A stretch of 64,000 bases of DNA. Origin: an uncultured Clostridia bacterium (GTDB lineage Bacteria; Bacillota; Clostridia; UBA1381; UBA9506). Numbering within the stretch: the stretch's first letter is position 1; each line of letters starts with the position of its first letter. Below the pieces are notes generated by a model. It was not told the origin of the DNA. It made no database searches and saw only the letters and a list, made by a program, of their open reading frames with translations. Location: the NCBI GenBank assembly GCA_934438075.1, contig CAKSBF010000008.1:49660-113659 (forward strand). Reading direction: 5' to 3'. The position numbers and the translations under genes are program-made. Below are positions 27,049 through 36,718 of the stretch, piece after piece.

Positions 27049-30000
27049 ATGAAAACAAAACGAATTTGGGCATGGATTTTATGCATTGCGATGCTGACGA
27101 CGCTCATGCCGTCGGTTACGTTTGCATCTGCATCGGAAACTGTGCAGATCGAAAAAAGCGACGGTACGTTATCCGATAAGTATGCAAGCCTTACGGCGGC
27201 TGCCGCAGCGGCAGAGGAGGGTGAAACCACAAAGGCTACTGAGGACTGGCTGAATACAGCGGGCAATGAATTGTATGTCGGCGGTGTGGCTGTTACGGCA
27301 GAAAATGCTGCAAATATCACGGGCGACGGAATCACAGCCGGAAGTGCGTATTTTAAAGTGGAAGACAGCGTTCCCACACTGTACTTAGACGGCGTGACTA
27401 TCGAAAAAGGAAACGCAGTCGAGTTCTATGCTGGGTGGGATCATCTTTATGGCATTTACTATAAACCTGCAAGTGATGATTCGCTGAAGATATGCTTTTC
27501 CGGCAGGAATATGATCAATGTATCAACAAAATATAATGATACAGATAAAACTTTCGGAATCTATGCGGACGACTGCACCGATTTGAATTTCGTCGGCAAA
27601 GGAGATGCGTATCTCGGTGTTACGGCTGAGCAAAAACTCATTTCACAGACTATTGGTTCAATCAGCCTATACGGCGGCGAATATGACCTTTTGTCCGAAA
27701 ACGGTAGCCAGGTTAGTAGTGAGGCGCTTTATTGCGTAGGTGACCTTACCATTGAGAATGCCAAAGTTACCGCTGTTGCAAAAGCGGATCGTGCAATCTG
27801 GATGATTACCAACGATGACAGCGACCGCACGCTGATAAAAAACAGTACGGTTAACTTAACCGGAGGTGTGGATTCTGCATGCATTCTCTCGAGCGGTGAC
27901 CTCTCTATCGAAAACAGTGTTGTAAATGCTGTCGGAGACAAAAATGGAATCATCTGCGATGACGGAAAGTCCATCACCATTTCGGGTGCGGATACCGTGG
28001 TTACGGCAAAATCCCTTGCCGAAATTGATGAAAGCAGCTGGGAGTATGATTATGCGGCAATTCTGACAAGCAAAGGTCATTATGATTATGAAATACCGGA
28101 GATCACATTAAATGACGGTCTCGAAGTTACAACCCCCGAAGCAGGCAGAATCAGTAAGTATAATTTTCCGGGTTGGGGAGCGACTGAACACAGAACCGTT
28201 GTTGATCAATCAGGAGCTTATGCAAGAGAGGTTGTCATCAAGGCACCGACCGAGCATTGTATATGCGGCAAAACGGACTGCACGTCTCATACGGGAACAA
28301 TCGCGCATATTGCAGACAACAGCTTAAATCTTGTATCGGATGTTGAAAATGGGGTTACCCTTACAAGCGGCAGCTACTATTTAAGCGATGACCTTGAAAT
28401 ATACGGCGACAACATAAGTAAAGACCCTGATGGAATTGTTTACGACAAAAAACTTACAATTTCGGGAAATGTGAACATTTGCTTAAACGGACACAACCTT
28501 GAGGCGCAGATTGTTCCGGGCAAAAATGCGGTTCTGAACATATGCGACTGCAAGGGAGGCGGCACAATTACGAACTCGGACGCTCATGCAATAGCGTTCA
28601 GAAATGACGGCGCGACCGTTAGTATTTACGGCGGAACATTAGAGACAACCTGTGAAGCAAATACCATAATAGATTTTGAGGGGCATACAGGTAACGTACT
28701 GAATCTGTACGGCGGCACGGTCAAATACGAAGGCAATGATAATTGCACCACTCTGGGAAGCAGGACGCTTATTGTAAATCTGTACGGCGGAAAGGTTATT
28801 GCAACAGCTGCTAACGGCATTGTGGTACAAAACGGAAAAGTGAATTTGCTCGGCAATACCGAAATCAGCGTTTCGGAAGGCTATAACAGCATAAAGGTCT
28901 ACGGTAAGGAGCTTATTGACGCAGACGGCTACACGGGCGGAAATATCAGCATTTTATGTTCCGGACTTTCCGACGGCGATGTTGTTGTGAAAAATGTTAC
29001 CGATGAAACGGCAGGCAAATTTATAATTTCGGGCAGCGACAGTAAACATGTATTAAAAAGAGACGGAAATAATTTAGTCTATACCGAAGTATACACCGTT
29101 TACTTTAATCCAAACGGCGGAAGCGGAACGATGGCAAGTGTTAGCGGAATTCGCGGCGAATATAAGCTCCCCGAATGTACATTTACACCGCCGGCGGGCA
29201 AGAAGTTTAAAGCATGGGGAGTGGACGGAAGGTCATATCAACCCGGAGACATGGTTAATATTTCAGGGAACACGACGATTGTAGCCGGTTGGGCAAATAT
29301 TGAAAAAACTCCGGTACAAGTCGCAGAGGTACCGCAGAGCTTTGAGTATGACAGCTTTGCGAAAAGCTTTGCAATCACAGCTAATGTTACGGGCGGTTTT
29401 ATCGTGACATATAAAAAGGACGGCGCAGTCATTGCTTCGCCGACAGACGCGGGAGCCTATGATGTAGTCATCAAGAGAGATGCGGATGATATATATGCCG
29501 CATATGACAAAACCACAAGGCGGGGACTTGTAATTAATCCCATGGACATCACCGGCAGAGCAACGGTCGGAGATTTCGACGAAATGACGTATACCGGCAA
29601 AGAGCAGACTCCGAATGCTGAAGTTAAGGTCGGCAGTCTTACCATAACAGGCAGCTGGAGCAATGTCACAAATGTTGCGGATAAGACTACGTTTACCGCA
29701 AACGGTAACTTTACAGGTACAATTGCCGTGCAGGACACCAACATGAAAAAGGCATTGATTACCTTTACAAAAGCGCCGATGGCAAAATCCGATCTTTTCT
29801 ATAACGGTTCTGCGCAGGCTCTGCTTGAAACAGCCCCGGAAGCAAGCGGCGGCACGATGAAGTACAGTATCGACAACAAGGTGACATGGCAAGAAGAACT
29901 CCCGAAGGGTATCGATGCGGGGCGTTACGAAGTTTATTACAAGGCTTTCGGCGATGATAATTACGATGACTCTGATTTCGGTCTATGCAATGCTTCCATC

Positions 30001-32268
30001 GCGAAGGCAAGCGTAGATATTCCATCTGTCGCGGGCAAGGTATACACGGGAGAGCCTTTGACCGCGGACATCAGCAGTAACGAATACTACACCGTAAGCG
30101 AAAACAACGGCGGAACTGCGACGGGAAGCTACGACGTTAAGCTTACATTAAAGGACAGCGCAAATTACTGCTGGAAGGATAAGGCGGAGGATGTCTCCGA
30201 GGTTATAATTGCCTTTAACATTTCAGCGGCGGAAAATAAGTGGACCTTAGATCCCATCATAGCCGGTTGGATGTATGGCGAGAACGCAAATTCTCCTTCT
30301 TACGGTGCAAAGTTCGGCGAAATAATTATTGAATACAAAAAGGCTGACGAGGCGGACAGCGCGTACACAAAAGCCATTCCGAGCAATGCCGGAGACTACA
30401 AAGTGAGATTAAGTGTTGCGGCAACGGAAAACTATAACGGGCTTACAAAGGTTCTTGACTTAAGTATCGCGAAGGCTCCTCAGAGTACACCTGCGTCTGT
30501 TGCGGCAGAGAACGAGAGCATTTGCGGCAAGGGAGACGGCAAAATTACGGGAACCGACAGTATGATGGAATACAAGGATGAAGGTGCAAGCGAATATACC
30601 GCCGTTACCGGAAATGAGATATTGAACCTTTTACCCGGCACATATAAAGTGAGATTCAAAGAAACAGAAAACTACCTTGCCGGGGAAGATAAAACGGTTG
30701 TAATCGCCGCGGGAGAAATGATAACCGTAGCCTTTGAGTCAAACGGCGGCACAGCAGTTGACAGCAAGACCTGCGAATACAATCGGACGATCAGCACACC
30801 CGGTGAACCGACAAAAGAGGGATATGAATTTGCCGGCTGGTTTGCAGACAGCGGACTTACAACTGAGTGGAATTTTGATACAGATAAATTTACGGAAAAC
30901 AAAACTTTGTATGCAAAATGGGTACAGGGTACGATTTCCAAGGACGAGGGGAATATTGATGAAGTTGCGGCAGATGGTCTGAACGAGATTGCAAAGGCGG
31001 AAAAAACGGATATTTCGCTTGTTGTTCAGGTGCAGCAGGCAGCCGAGGACAATGAAAGCCAGATTGCCATCAGGGACATCGCAGATGCACCGAAAAACTT
31101 TGGTTTCTATGACATTGCCCTTAAAAAATCCACAGGCGGAACGATTTCGGAGGCACCGGGCGTAATCGAGATTAAACTGCCTTATGACTTTACAAGAAAA
31201 ACCAACATCAAGGTTTACAGATACCACGACGCAAATGCACAAGAGCTTACACAGCTCACGGAAAGAGATGACGTGAAACCGTTTGATGACGGAACGTGCT
31301 TTATTGATACGGAAAATAGATGTATTTATATCTATTCTTCCAAATTCTCAACCTATTCGGTAGCATATGATACAATATCTTCAAACTCGGGTAGCAGCAG
31401 TACGGCACGTTATACCGTGCGCTTTGAAACAAACGGTGCTGGTTCCATCAACAGCCAGACTGTAATCAAAAACAATACTGTAAGGGAACCCAATGAGCCT
31501 AAAAAGGACGGATATATATTTGACGGCTGGTACTTAAGCGATGATTTTTCGGAAAAGTATGATTTCAGCTCGAAGGTGAAGAAAAATCTTACACTTTATG
31601 CAAAATGGACGGAGGATACAGAGCCGGCAAAAGACCGAGACGAAAACAAGGACACAACCGATGATATCGGCAAGGACAAACCGAACGACGCTGACACGCA
31701 TGATTGCCCCTCAAAGGAATTTAACGATTTGGACACAAATCTGTGGTATCATTTCGCTACGGATTATGTTTTGTCAAGCGGTCTCATGAAGGGAACCGCA
31801 GAAAAAATCTTTGCGCCGAACGGAGACCTCACGCGTGCAATGCTTGTTGCCATTTTGTACAGAAATGAGGGTGAACCTGCGGTTAACGAAAACAGCTCAT
31901 TTACCGACATTGAGAAGAATGCGTATTACGAGAATGCTGTTTCCTGGGCACAGCAAAATGCCATTGTAAAGGGTATCTCCGAAACAGAATTTGCACCGAA
32001 AGCACCTATCACGCGCGAACAGATCGCGGCAATGATGCACCGTTATGCAGAATTTAAGGGCATCGATGTTTCGGTGGGAGAGGATACGAACATTCTGTCT
32101 TACAGTGATTTTGATATGGTCTCTGAGTATGCGGTTGCACCTTTGCAGTGGGCAGCAGGCTTAGGACTTATTAAGGGAAGAACCGAAACAACGCTCAATC
32201 CGAAAGACAACGCAACGAGAGCGGAAGTTGCTGCTATTCTGCATCAGTTTTTAAAGAGCAATCAATAA
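27049..32268 (+). CDS. Giant SLH surface protein with beta-helix-like, Flg_new/InlB B-type repeats
   Basis: 1739 aa. A signal peptide (to ~28) leads into a beta-helix-like region (~70-660) with repeated short strands such as GDLTIENAKV and GDLSIENSVV, comparable to Cthe_2159-type carbohydrate-binding proteins. Three Listeria-Bacteroides (Flg_new/InlB B) repeats begin with YTVYFNPNGG (~682), ITVAFESNGG (~1224) and YTVRFETNGA (~1454), and two end with TLYAKW. Between the first two are MBG/Ig-like repeats. An acidic linker precedes three SLH repeats (~1556-1739) starting FNDLDTNLWYHFATDYV. Cell-wall attachment through SLH and an adhesin or glycan-binding role are likely. AGGAGG lies 12 bases before ATG, a long spacing. 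It is controlled by the MerR-type promoter just upstream and followed by a terminator. Confidence 0.88.
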   Translation: MKTKRIWAWILCIAMLTTLMPSVTFASASETVQIEKSDGTLSDKYASLTAAAAAAEEGETTKATEDWLNTAGNELYVGGVAVTAENAANITGDGITAGSAYFKVEDSVPTLYLDGVTIEKGNAVEFYAGWDHLYGIYYKPASDDSLKICFSGRNMINVSTKYNDTDKTFGIYADDCTDLNFVGKGDAYLGVTAEQKLISQTIGSISLYGGEYDLLSENGSQVSSEALYCVGDLTIENAKVTAVAKADRAIWMITNDDSDRTLIKNSTVNLTGGVDSACILSSGDLSIENSVVNAVGDKNGIICDDGKSITISGADTVVTAKSLAEIDESSWEYDYAAILTSKGHYDYEIPEITLNDGLEVTTPEAGRISKYNFPGWGATEHRTVVDQSGAYAREVVIKAPTEHCICGKTDCTSHTGTIAHIADNSLNLVSDVENGVTLTSGSYYLSDDLEIYGDNISKDPDGIVYDKKLTISGNVNICLNGHNLEAQIVPGKNAVLNICDCKGGGTITNSDAHAIAFRNDGATVSIYGGTLETTCEANTIIDFEGHTGNVLNLYGGTVKYEGNDNCTTLGSRTLIVNLYGGKVIATAANGIVVQNGKVNLLGNTEISVSEGYNSIKVYGKELIDADGYTGGNISILCSGLSDGDVVVKNVTDETAGKFIISGSDSKHVLKRDGNNLVYTEVYTVYFNPNGGSGTMASVSGIRGEYKLPECTFTPPAGKKFKAWGVDGRSYQPGDMVNISGNTTIVAGWANIEKTPVQVAEVPQSFEYDSFAKSFAITANVTGGFIVTYKKDGAVIASPTDAGAYDVVIKRDADDIYAAYDKTTRRGLVINPMDITGRATVGDFDEMTYTGKEQTPNAEVKVGSLTITGSWSNVTNVADKTTFTANGNFTGTIAVQDTNMKKALITFTKAPMAKSDLFYNGSAQALLETAPEASGGTMKYSIDNKVTWQEELPKGIDAGRYEVYYKAFGDDNYDDSDFGLCNASIAKASVDIPSVAGKVYTGEPLTADISSNEYYTVSENNGGTATGSYDVKLTLKDSANYCWKDKAEDVSEVIIAFNISAAENKWTLDPIIAGWMYGENANSPSYGAKFGEIIIEYKKADEADSAYTKAIPSNAGDYKVRLSVAATENYNGLTKVLDLSIAKAPQSTPASVAAENESICGKGDGKITGTDSMMEYKDEGASEYTAVTGNEILNLLPGTYKVRFKETENYLAGEDKTVVIAAGEMITVAFESNGGTAVDSKTCEYNRTISTPGEPTKEGYEFAGWFADSGLTTEWNFDTDKFTENKTLYAKWVQGTISKDEGNIDEVAADGLNEIAKAEKTDISLVVQVQQAAEDNESQIAIRDIADAPKNFGFYDIALKKSTGGTISEAPGVIEIKLPYDFTRKTNIKVYRYHDANAQELTQLTERDDVKPFDDGTCFIDTENRCIYIYSSKFSTYSVAYDTISSNSGSSSTARYTVRFETNGAGSINSQTVIKNNTVREPNEPKKDGYIFDGWYLSDDFSEKYDFSSKVKKNLTLYAKWTEDTEPAKDRDENKDTTDDIGKDKPNDADTHDCPSKEFNDLDTNLWYHFATDYVLSSGLMKGTAEKIFAPNGDLTRAMLVAILYRNEGEPAVNENSSFTDIEKNAYYENAVSWAQQNAIVKGISETEFAPKAPITREQIAAMMHRYAEFKGIDVSVGEDTNILSYSDFDMVSEYAVAPLQWAAGLGLIKGRTETTLNPKDNATRAEVAAILHQFLKSNQ

Positions 32269-32302
32269 TTTGTAAGACAAACAAAAAAGAAAATTGCAAT
32301 AT

Positions 32303-32330
32303 AAGAACCCGCCGTTTTCGGTGGGTTCTT
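32303..32330 (+). terminator. Rho-independent terminator of the giant surface protein gene
   Basis: A 12-bp stem AAGAACCCGCCG/CGGTGGGTTCTT with a TTTT loop, followed by TGTGTCTTTT, 35 bases after the stop. The next ~160 bases up to the following promoter hold nothing recognisable. Confidence 0.8.
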
Positions 32331-32490
32331 TGTGTCTTTTAAAAGATTGCCGGTGTTTTTTGAAATGAACACCTCCTGCTTTTCCATTTTGACGCGAGAA
32401 TGTCGAGGGCGTAACTTTTCATATTTAAGAAAGAGGTTACCCATCGTTGACAATTAGAGATATTGTGAGTTTGTTTCAAATTTTTGGGAG

Positions 32491-32519
32491 TTGTTTTTGC
32501 AGAGAAAATGAAGTATAAT
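32491..32519 (+). promoter_or_regulatory. Sigma-A-type promoter of the membrane AraC regulator
   Basis: TTGTTT (32491-32496), exactly 17 bases, then TATAAT (32514-32519), about 65 bases before the gene start. Confidence 0.75.
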
Positions 32520-32584
32520 GAATTAAATATTATTTATTTTAAGGGCGCGATAGCAAAAGTGCCGCCAAATTGTGAGGGATTTTG

Positions 32585-34879
32585 TTGAAAGAGCTGAAAC
32601 AAGTGGTATTGCAAAGAAAAAGTGTAGCCATACAATGGCTTATTTCCTATTTTTTGCTGCTGGCGGTTCCGCTTATTGCCAGTATAAGCGTATATGTTGT
32701 AATGGAAAAAACACTGGAAACACAGATAGAACGGTTTAATCAGCTGATGTTGTCGCAGACGCAGAAAGAATTGGATAATATATTTAATGCGCAAAACAAA
32801 ATCTGTACGGAGATGGCTTTTAACACCGGAATCAAAGGGCTTTTAAATATTAACGATGCAACGCAGAGATGGGAAAACGAGATGAAGACGGTTGACTATC
32901 TTCATTCGTTATTTGCACGTGATGCAGGATTTGTAGATACCGTTTTTGTTTATTTTTACGAAACTGATACGGTAATAACACAAGAAACAGTTATGGACAG
33001 CAAATCGTTTTACAATCGGCATTACGACTGGGGCAAAGATGGCTTTGAAAGATGGAAAAACTTTATGCGTCAGGAAGGAAATGGGAAATATACGCGGATT
33101 CGTACAAAGGAAAACGGTGAGAATGAGAATGAAATTATCTTTATGCTCCGCTTGCCGTTAACGGCGTTATATGGGATTGAGCCGAGGGCAACGGCGGCAG
33201 TGATAGTGAAGGAAGAACATATTTTAGAGCTTTCTGAAAATATACGCGAGGTAAATGGCGGAGAGATCACTATTTTAAACGAAGAAAATAAGGTGTTTCT
33301 TTCCGGTTCCGAGGAAATGGCAAAGCTGCTCTTAGCAGACAAACAAAGCGGTTCCCGCGGCGATGTGATTCATTCTTATGCAAAATCTGATGTGACGCCA
33401 TGGAAATATGTTATTTCGGTTCGGAAGAGTGAATACTGGTCATCGCTGTTGCTTATTCGAATTTTATTAGTCTTTTATGTAATTTTTACTGTCATTTTCG
33501 GTGTTATTTTAAGCAGGAGATTTGTACGCAAAAATTATGCGCCGGTTGAGCGTCTTATGGATAAACTGAAAACATGTCAGGATGATGAGCTGTCGGAGTA
33601 CGACGAGTTTTCCATTATTTTTAATGAAATTTCTAAGGTAATGAGTGAGAGAGATCACGTCAGCGGCGATTTAAAAAACAAGCGAGCCATTTTGCGCCGT
33701 TCGTTCTTTGTGCAGCTGTTTAACGGAACAATAAAAAGTAGGGAAATGGCAGAAGAATACGGCAAAGAAATCGGTATTACGTTTGGCTCGGACATCTTTG
33801 CTGTGGCTTTGTTTAATTTTGATGACGTTGAAAGCTTGTTCGCCGATGAAACAGATTTAGATTACGAAGACAGAAGAAAATATTATCAGCTGATTATCTC
33901 CAATGTTATGGAAGAAATTTTAGGTGATTTTTATGACTGTTATTCTTGTGAGATGGAGAACAGAATGGCGGTGTTGGTATCTGTGCCGCCAAATAAGCAA
34001 GAAGATGCGGTAGAAGATATCGTCCGCACGCTCAAGGAAGGCATCTCTCTGATAGAAAAACACTTTGGTATTCAAGTAAATGCGGTGGTAAGCGACACCA
34101 GAGAATCTACGGAGCGAATTGCCGAATGTTATTATGAGGCGTGTGATGCAATACGCGTGCTGCAGTCAACAAAAATTTACGGCGTGGTAAAATGCGTTGA
34201 CGTTCTAGGAGAACCATATTTGCAGTGGTATGGCTGGTCGGAACAGGAGGTATATCTGACAAGCTACATTAAATCCGGTGCGAGCGAGCGTGCCAAAAAC
34301 GTAATTTGTGAATATTTTCGTAAACAAAACGAATTTGGAGAACGTGTGGAGCTTTTACGTTGCATGATGTTTAATTTGCTGCATGTTATGTTTAGAACGG
34401 TTGAGGAAGAGGAAAACGGCAATATTGATTTTTCAAAGGAGGAGTGTCTGGAGCGTTTGCTTCGTTGCGACAGTGCTGCGAAAATGCAGGAACTGATGCA
34501 GGAAACAGCAGAAAAGCTTTGCAGCTACAAGGCGGAGGAAACAAGACGCAATACGATGAGTATAAAAATTAAGCAGATGGTGCAAAACAATTTTCGTGAA
34601 AACGGATTTGGTGTAATGGAAATCGGCGAGCATTTTCATCTTACACCAGCCTATGTCTCGGGTATTTTTAAAAATGAAACGGGTGAATTGCTTTCGGACT
34701 ATATTATGCGAGTGCGCATTGAAGAGGCAAAACGCTTGATTAGGGAAACGGATGACACTTTAGAAAATATTGCACACAGGGTCGGATATTTAAATGCGAA
34801 AATATTATCAAGAACATTTAAAAAGAGAGAGGGAATTTTGCCTAGTCAATATAGAGAAAAAATAAAGGGAAAAAAATAA
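32585..34879 (+). CDS. Membrane-bound AraC family transcriptional regulator
   Basis: About 764 aa. It has a transmembrane helix at ~16-40, a ~240-residue extracellular Cache-like sensing region, and a second helix at ~283-305 (Leu/Ile/Phe-rich, ending SRRFVRK). A cytoplasmic region (~320-650) follows, then an AraC double HTH (~665-760) with VMEIGEHFHLTPAYVSGIFK and GYLNAKILSRTFKK. It thus joins sensor and regulator in one chain, unlike the separate kinase and response regulator of operon 1. A TTG at 32585 follows GAGGGA by 5 bases; TTG at 32582 is an alternative. It lies just upstream of operon 2 and presumably activates it when a breakdown product binds outside. Confidence 0.88.
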   Translation: MKELKQVVLQRKSVAIQWLISYFLLLAVPLIASISVYVVMEKTLETQIERFNQLMLSQTQKELDNIFNAQNKICTEMAFNTGIKGLLNINDATQRWENEMKTVDYLHSLFARDAGFVDTVFVYFYETDTVITQETVMDSKSFYNRHYDWGKDGFERWKNFMRQEGNGKYTRIRTKENGENENEIIFMLRLPLTALYGIEPRATAAVIVKEEHILELSENIREVNGGEITILNEENKVFLSGSEEMAKLLLADKQSGSRGDVIHSYAKSDVTPWKYVISVRKSEYWSSLLLIRILLVFYVIFTVIFGVILSRRFVRKNYAPVERLMDKLKTCQDDELSEYDEFSIIFNEISKVMSERDHVSGDLKNKRAILRRSFFVQLFNGTIKSREMAEEYGKEIGITFGSDIFAVALFNFDDVESLFADETDLDYEDRRKYYQLIISNVMEEILGDFYDCYSCEMENRMAVLVSVPPNKQEDAVEDIVRTLKEGISLIEKHFGIQVNAVVSDTRESTERIAECYYEACDAIRVLQSTKIYGVVKCVDVLGEPYLQWYGWSEQEVYLTSYIKSGASERAKNVICEYFRKQNEFGERVELLRCMMFNLLHVMFRTVEEEENGNIDFSKEECLERLLRCDSAAKMQELMQETAEKLCSYKAEETRRNTMSIKIKQMVQNNFRENGFGVMEIGEHFHLTPAYVSGIFKNETGELLSDYIMRVRIEEAKRLIRETDDTLENIAHRVGYLNAKILSRTFKKREGILPSQYREKIKGKK

Positions 34880-34917
34880 ATTTAAAAAAGCAGCAAAACG
34901 CAGTCATAAAGGACAAT

Positions 34918-34956
34918 AAAAGGACATTCAAAATTGATGATTTTGGGTGTCCTTTT
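34918..34956 (+). terminator. Inverted repeat ending the AraC gene transcript
   Basis: AAAAGGACA pairs with TGTCCTTTT (9 bp), and after a 2x2 mismatch CAAAAT pairs with ATTTTG around a 5-base loop. The T-rich 3' arm acts as the U tract, and the symmetry allows function in both directions. Confidence 0.65.
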
Positions 34957-34970
34957 CAATATTTTGAACC

Positions 34971-35000
34971 TTGTTTCCCACAGCGGTAGGGCCTTATAAT
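34971..35000 (+). promoter_or_regulatory. Promoter of operon 2
   Basis: TTGTTT (34971-34976), an 18-base spacer and TATAAT (34995-35000), about 95 bases before the solute-binding protein gene. It is the only good promoter seen before the 25 kb of same-strand genes. Confidence 0.65.
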
Positions 35001-35093
35001 AGAACTGAAAGGAAGTCGGATAAGCAGACAGGGCATAATCCGGATTAAAAAGTGTTGTTCGCATAAACAAACAATAAAAAGGAGAGAAAGATT

Positions 35094-36682
35094 ATGAAAG
35101 CAAAGAAGATGATAAGCGGCATTTTAGCGGTGCTTATGGCATTGTCCGTAATGGGCTGTGCAAAGGGAGGAGAGGATAAAGCCGCAAGCAGTGTAAAGCT
35201 GGCTGAGGGCAGTGTATATCCTATTACGTCAGAAGACAGCATTAAAATATGGGCTCCGATGGATGTAGCTCTAACAACCAAATTTTCTAATTTCGGAGAA
35301 ACGGAGTTAGCAAAAGAATTAGAGAAAAGAACAGGCGTAAAGGTAACATACATACATCCGGCAGTAGGGCAAGAGAACGAACAATTTAATCTAATGATCG
35401 CGGCTAATGAGCTGGCAGATGTAGTTCGTTATGATTGGCAGAATTTTGGCGCGCAGGCGGCGATTGAAAACGGATATATTATGGAACTTAATGAAAGTAT
35501 TGACAAGTGGGCTCCGGGACTTAAAAAGGTATTATCTGAAAATAAAAATTTTGACAAAATGGTAAAAACCGATACAGGGAGCTATTATGTATTCCCATTA
35601 TTGCACAGCGAGTCCAGGGATACCATTTATTCAGGGCCATGGTACGTAAGGATTGGCTTGATCAACTCGGATTGGAAGTTCCCGAAACAATTGCAGAATG
35701 GGATAATATGTTCCGTCGCTTTAAAAATGAGTTAAATGTTGATTTCCCCGGCGGTATCCGTTCGATTCATATTGATAAAATTTTCGCAGGCGCATACGGT
35801 GTTGGCATTAAATATTATATTGATGATGCAAGCGGTGCTGTGAAGTTCGGACCTGCAGAGGATGCTTATAAGGATTTTCTTACACAGATGAACATTTGGT
35901 ATAAAGACGGACTTTTGGATAAAAATCTGGCAAGTCTCGATAATCAGACTTTAGAGAGTAATATGCTCAATGATCGCGTGGGCGCAACGCTAGGTGCAGC
36001 AGCAGGCGCTCTTGGTAAATGGATGAGCACAAAAACATCCACCGATCCCAAATTTGAATTGGTTGGCGCACCCTATCCTGTAATAAACAAGGGTGATAAA
36101 GCAAAATTTTCTACCAGAAGCTGGGAATATGTTCCGAGCAGCAGTTATGCGGTAAGTGCCCGGTGCAGCAACCCGGAGCTTGCAATTCGTTTTATGGATT
36201 ATGGCTACACAGAAGAAGGCAGCATGCTTTACAACTTCGGTATTGAGGGTGTAACCTATGAAATGGTGGATAATTATCCGAAATTTACCGAAAAAATCAC
36301 CGAGGCTCCGGAGGGATTTTCGGTAGCTCTCGCACCTTATGCAATGGGTTCTGACAGCGGTCCGTTTGTCCAGGATACTCGTGTGGTAGAACAGATGCAG
36401 GCAAAGCCCAAGCAGGTTCGGGCGGCGGTTTTAACATGGGCAGATACTGAGGCAGAAAAAACGCTGATGCCGCTGGTATCGTTGACCGCAGAAGAACAGA
36501 CAGAATTATCAAACATTACTTCAGAAATTGAGACATTCAGTACGGAGATGATGCTTAAATTTATTGTTGGCGCAGAGCCTTTGGAGAATTTTAAGCAATA
36601 TCAGGAACAACTGAAAAAATTTAATTTAGACCGTGCGCTTGAAATTTATACATCGGCAGTTGAACGTTACAACAAACGCTGA
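35094..36682 (+). pseudogene. Solute-binding lipoprotein of operon 2, broken by a frameshift
   Basis: Two overlapping frames together make one LplA/YtcQ-like binding protein of ~530 aa. The first part (35094 to ~35637) has a signal peptide and lipobox ending in Cys22 (VMGC); the second frame begins at 35639 with MVRKDWLDQLGL. This matches the hinge segment RKDWAEQLGI of the operon 1 homologue, which is preceded there by sequence in the same frame. Loss of one base near 35638 (GGCCATGG where one extra A would restore the frame) explains it. The downstream part has no ribosome binding site. It may be a true mutation or a sequencing/assembly error; intact permeases downstream favour the latter. 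Confidence 0.82.
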
Positions 36683-36718
36683 TAGCTCGGAAAAACCGAA
36701 ATGGAGTTGATTTTAAAT

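Noticed and set aside
29263..29892. Minus-strand open frame of 209 codons opposite the giant surface protein
   Set aside because: It is a shadow of a gene with clear repeats and SLH domains; it is Cys/Ile-rich with no recognisable motif.
32262..32453. Minus-strand small ORF with an AGGAGG-like stretch
   Set aside because: It runs through the terminator of the surface protein gene and its peptide shows no protein-like pattern; the AGGAGG-like bases are probably chance.
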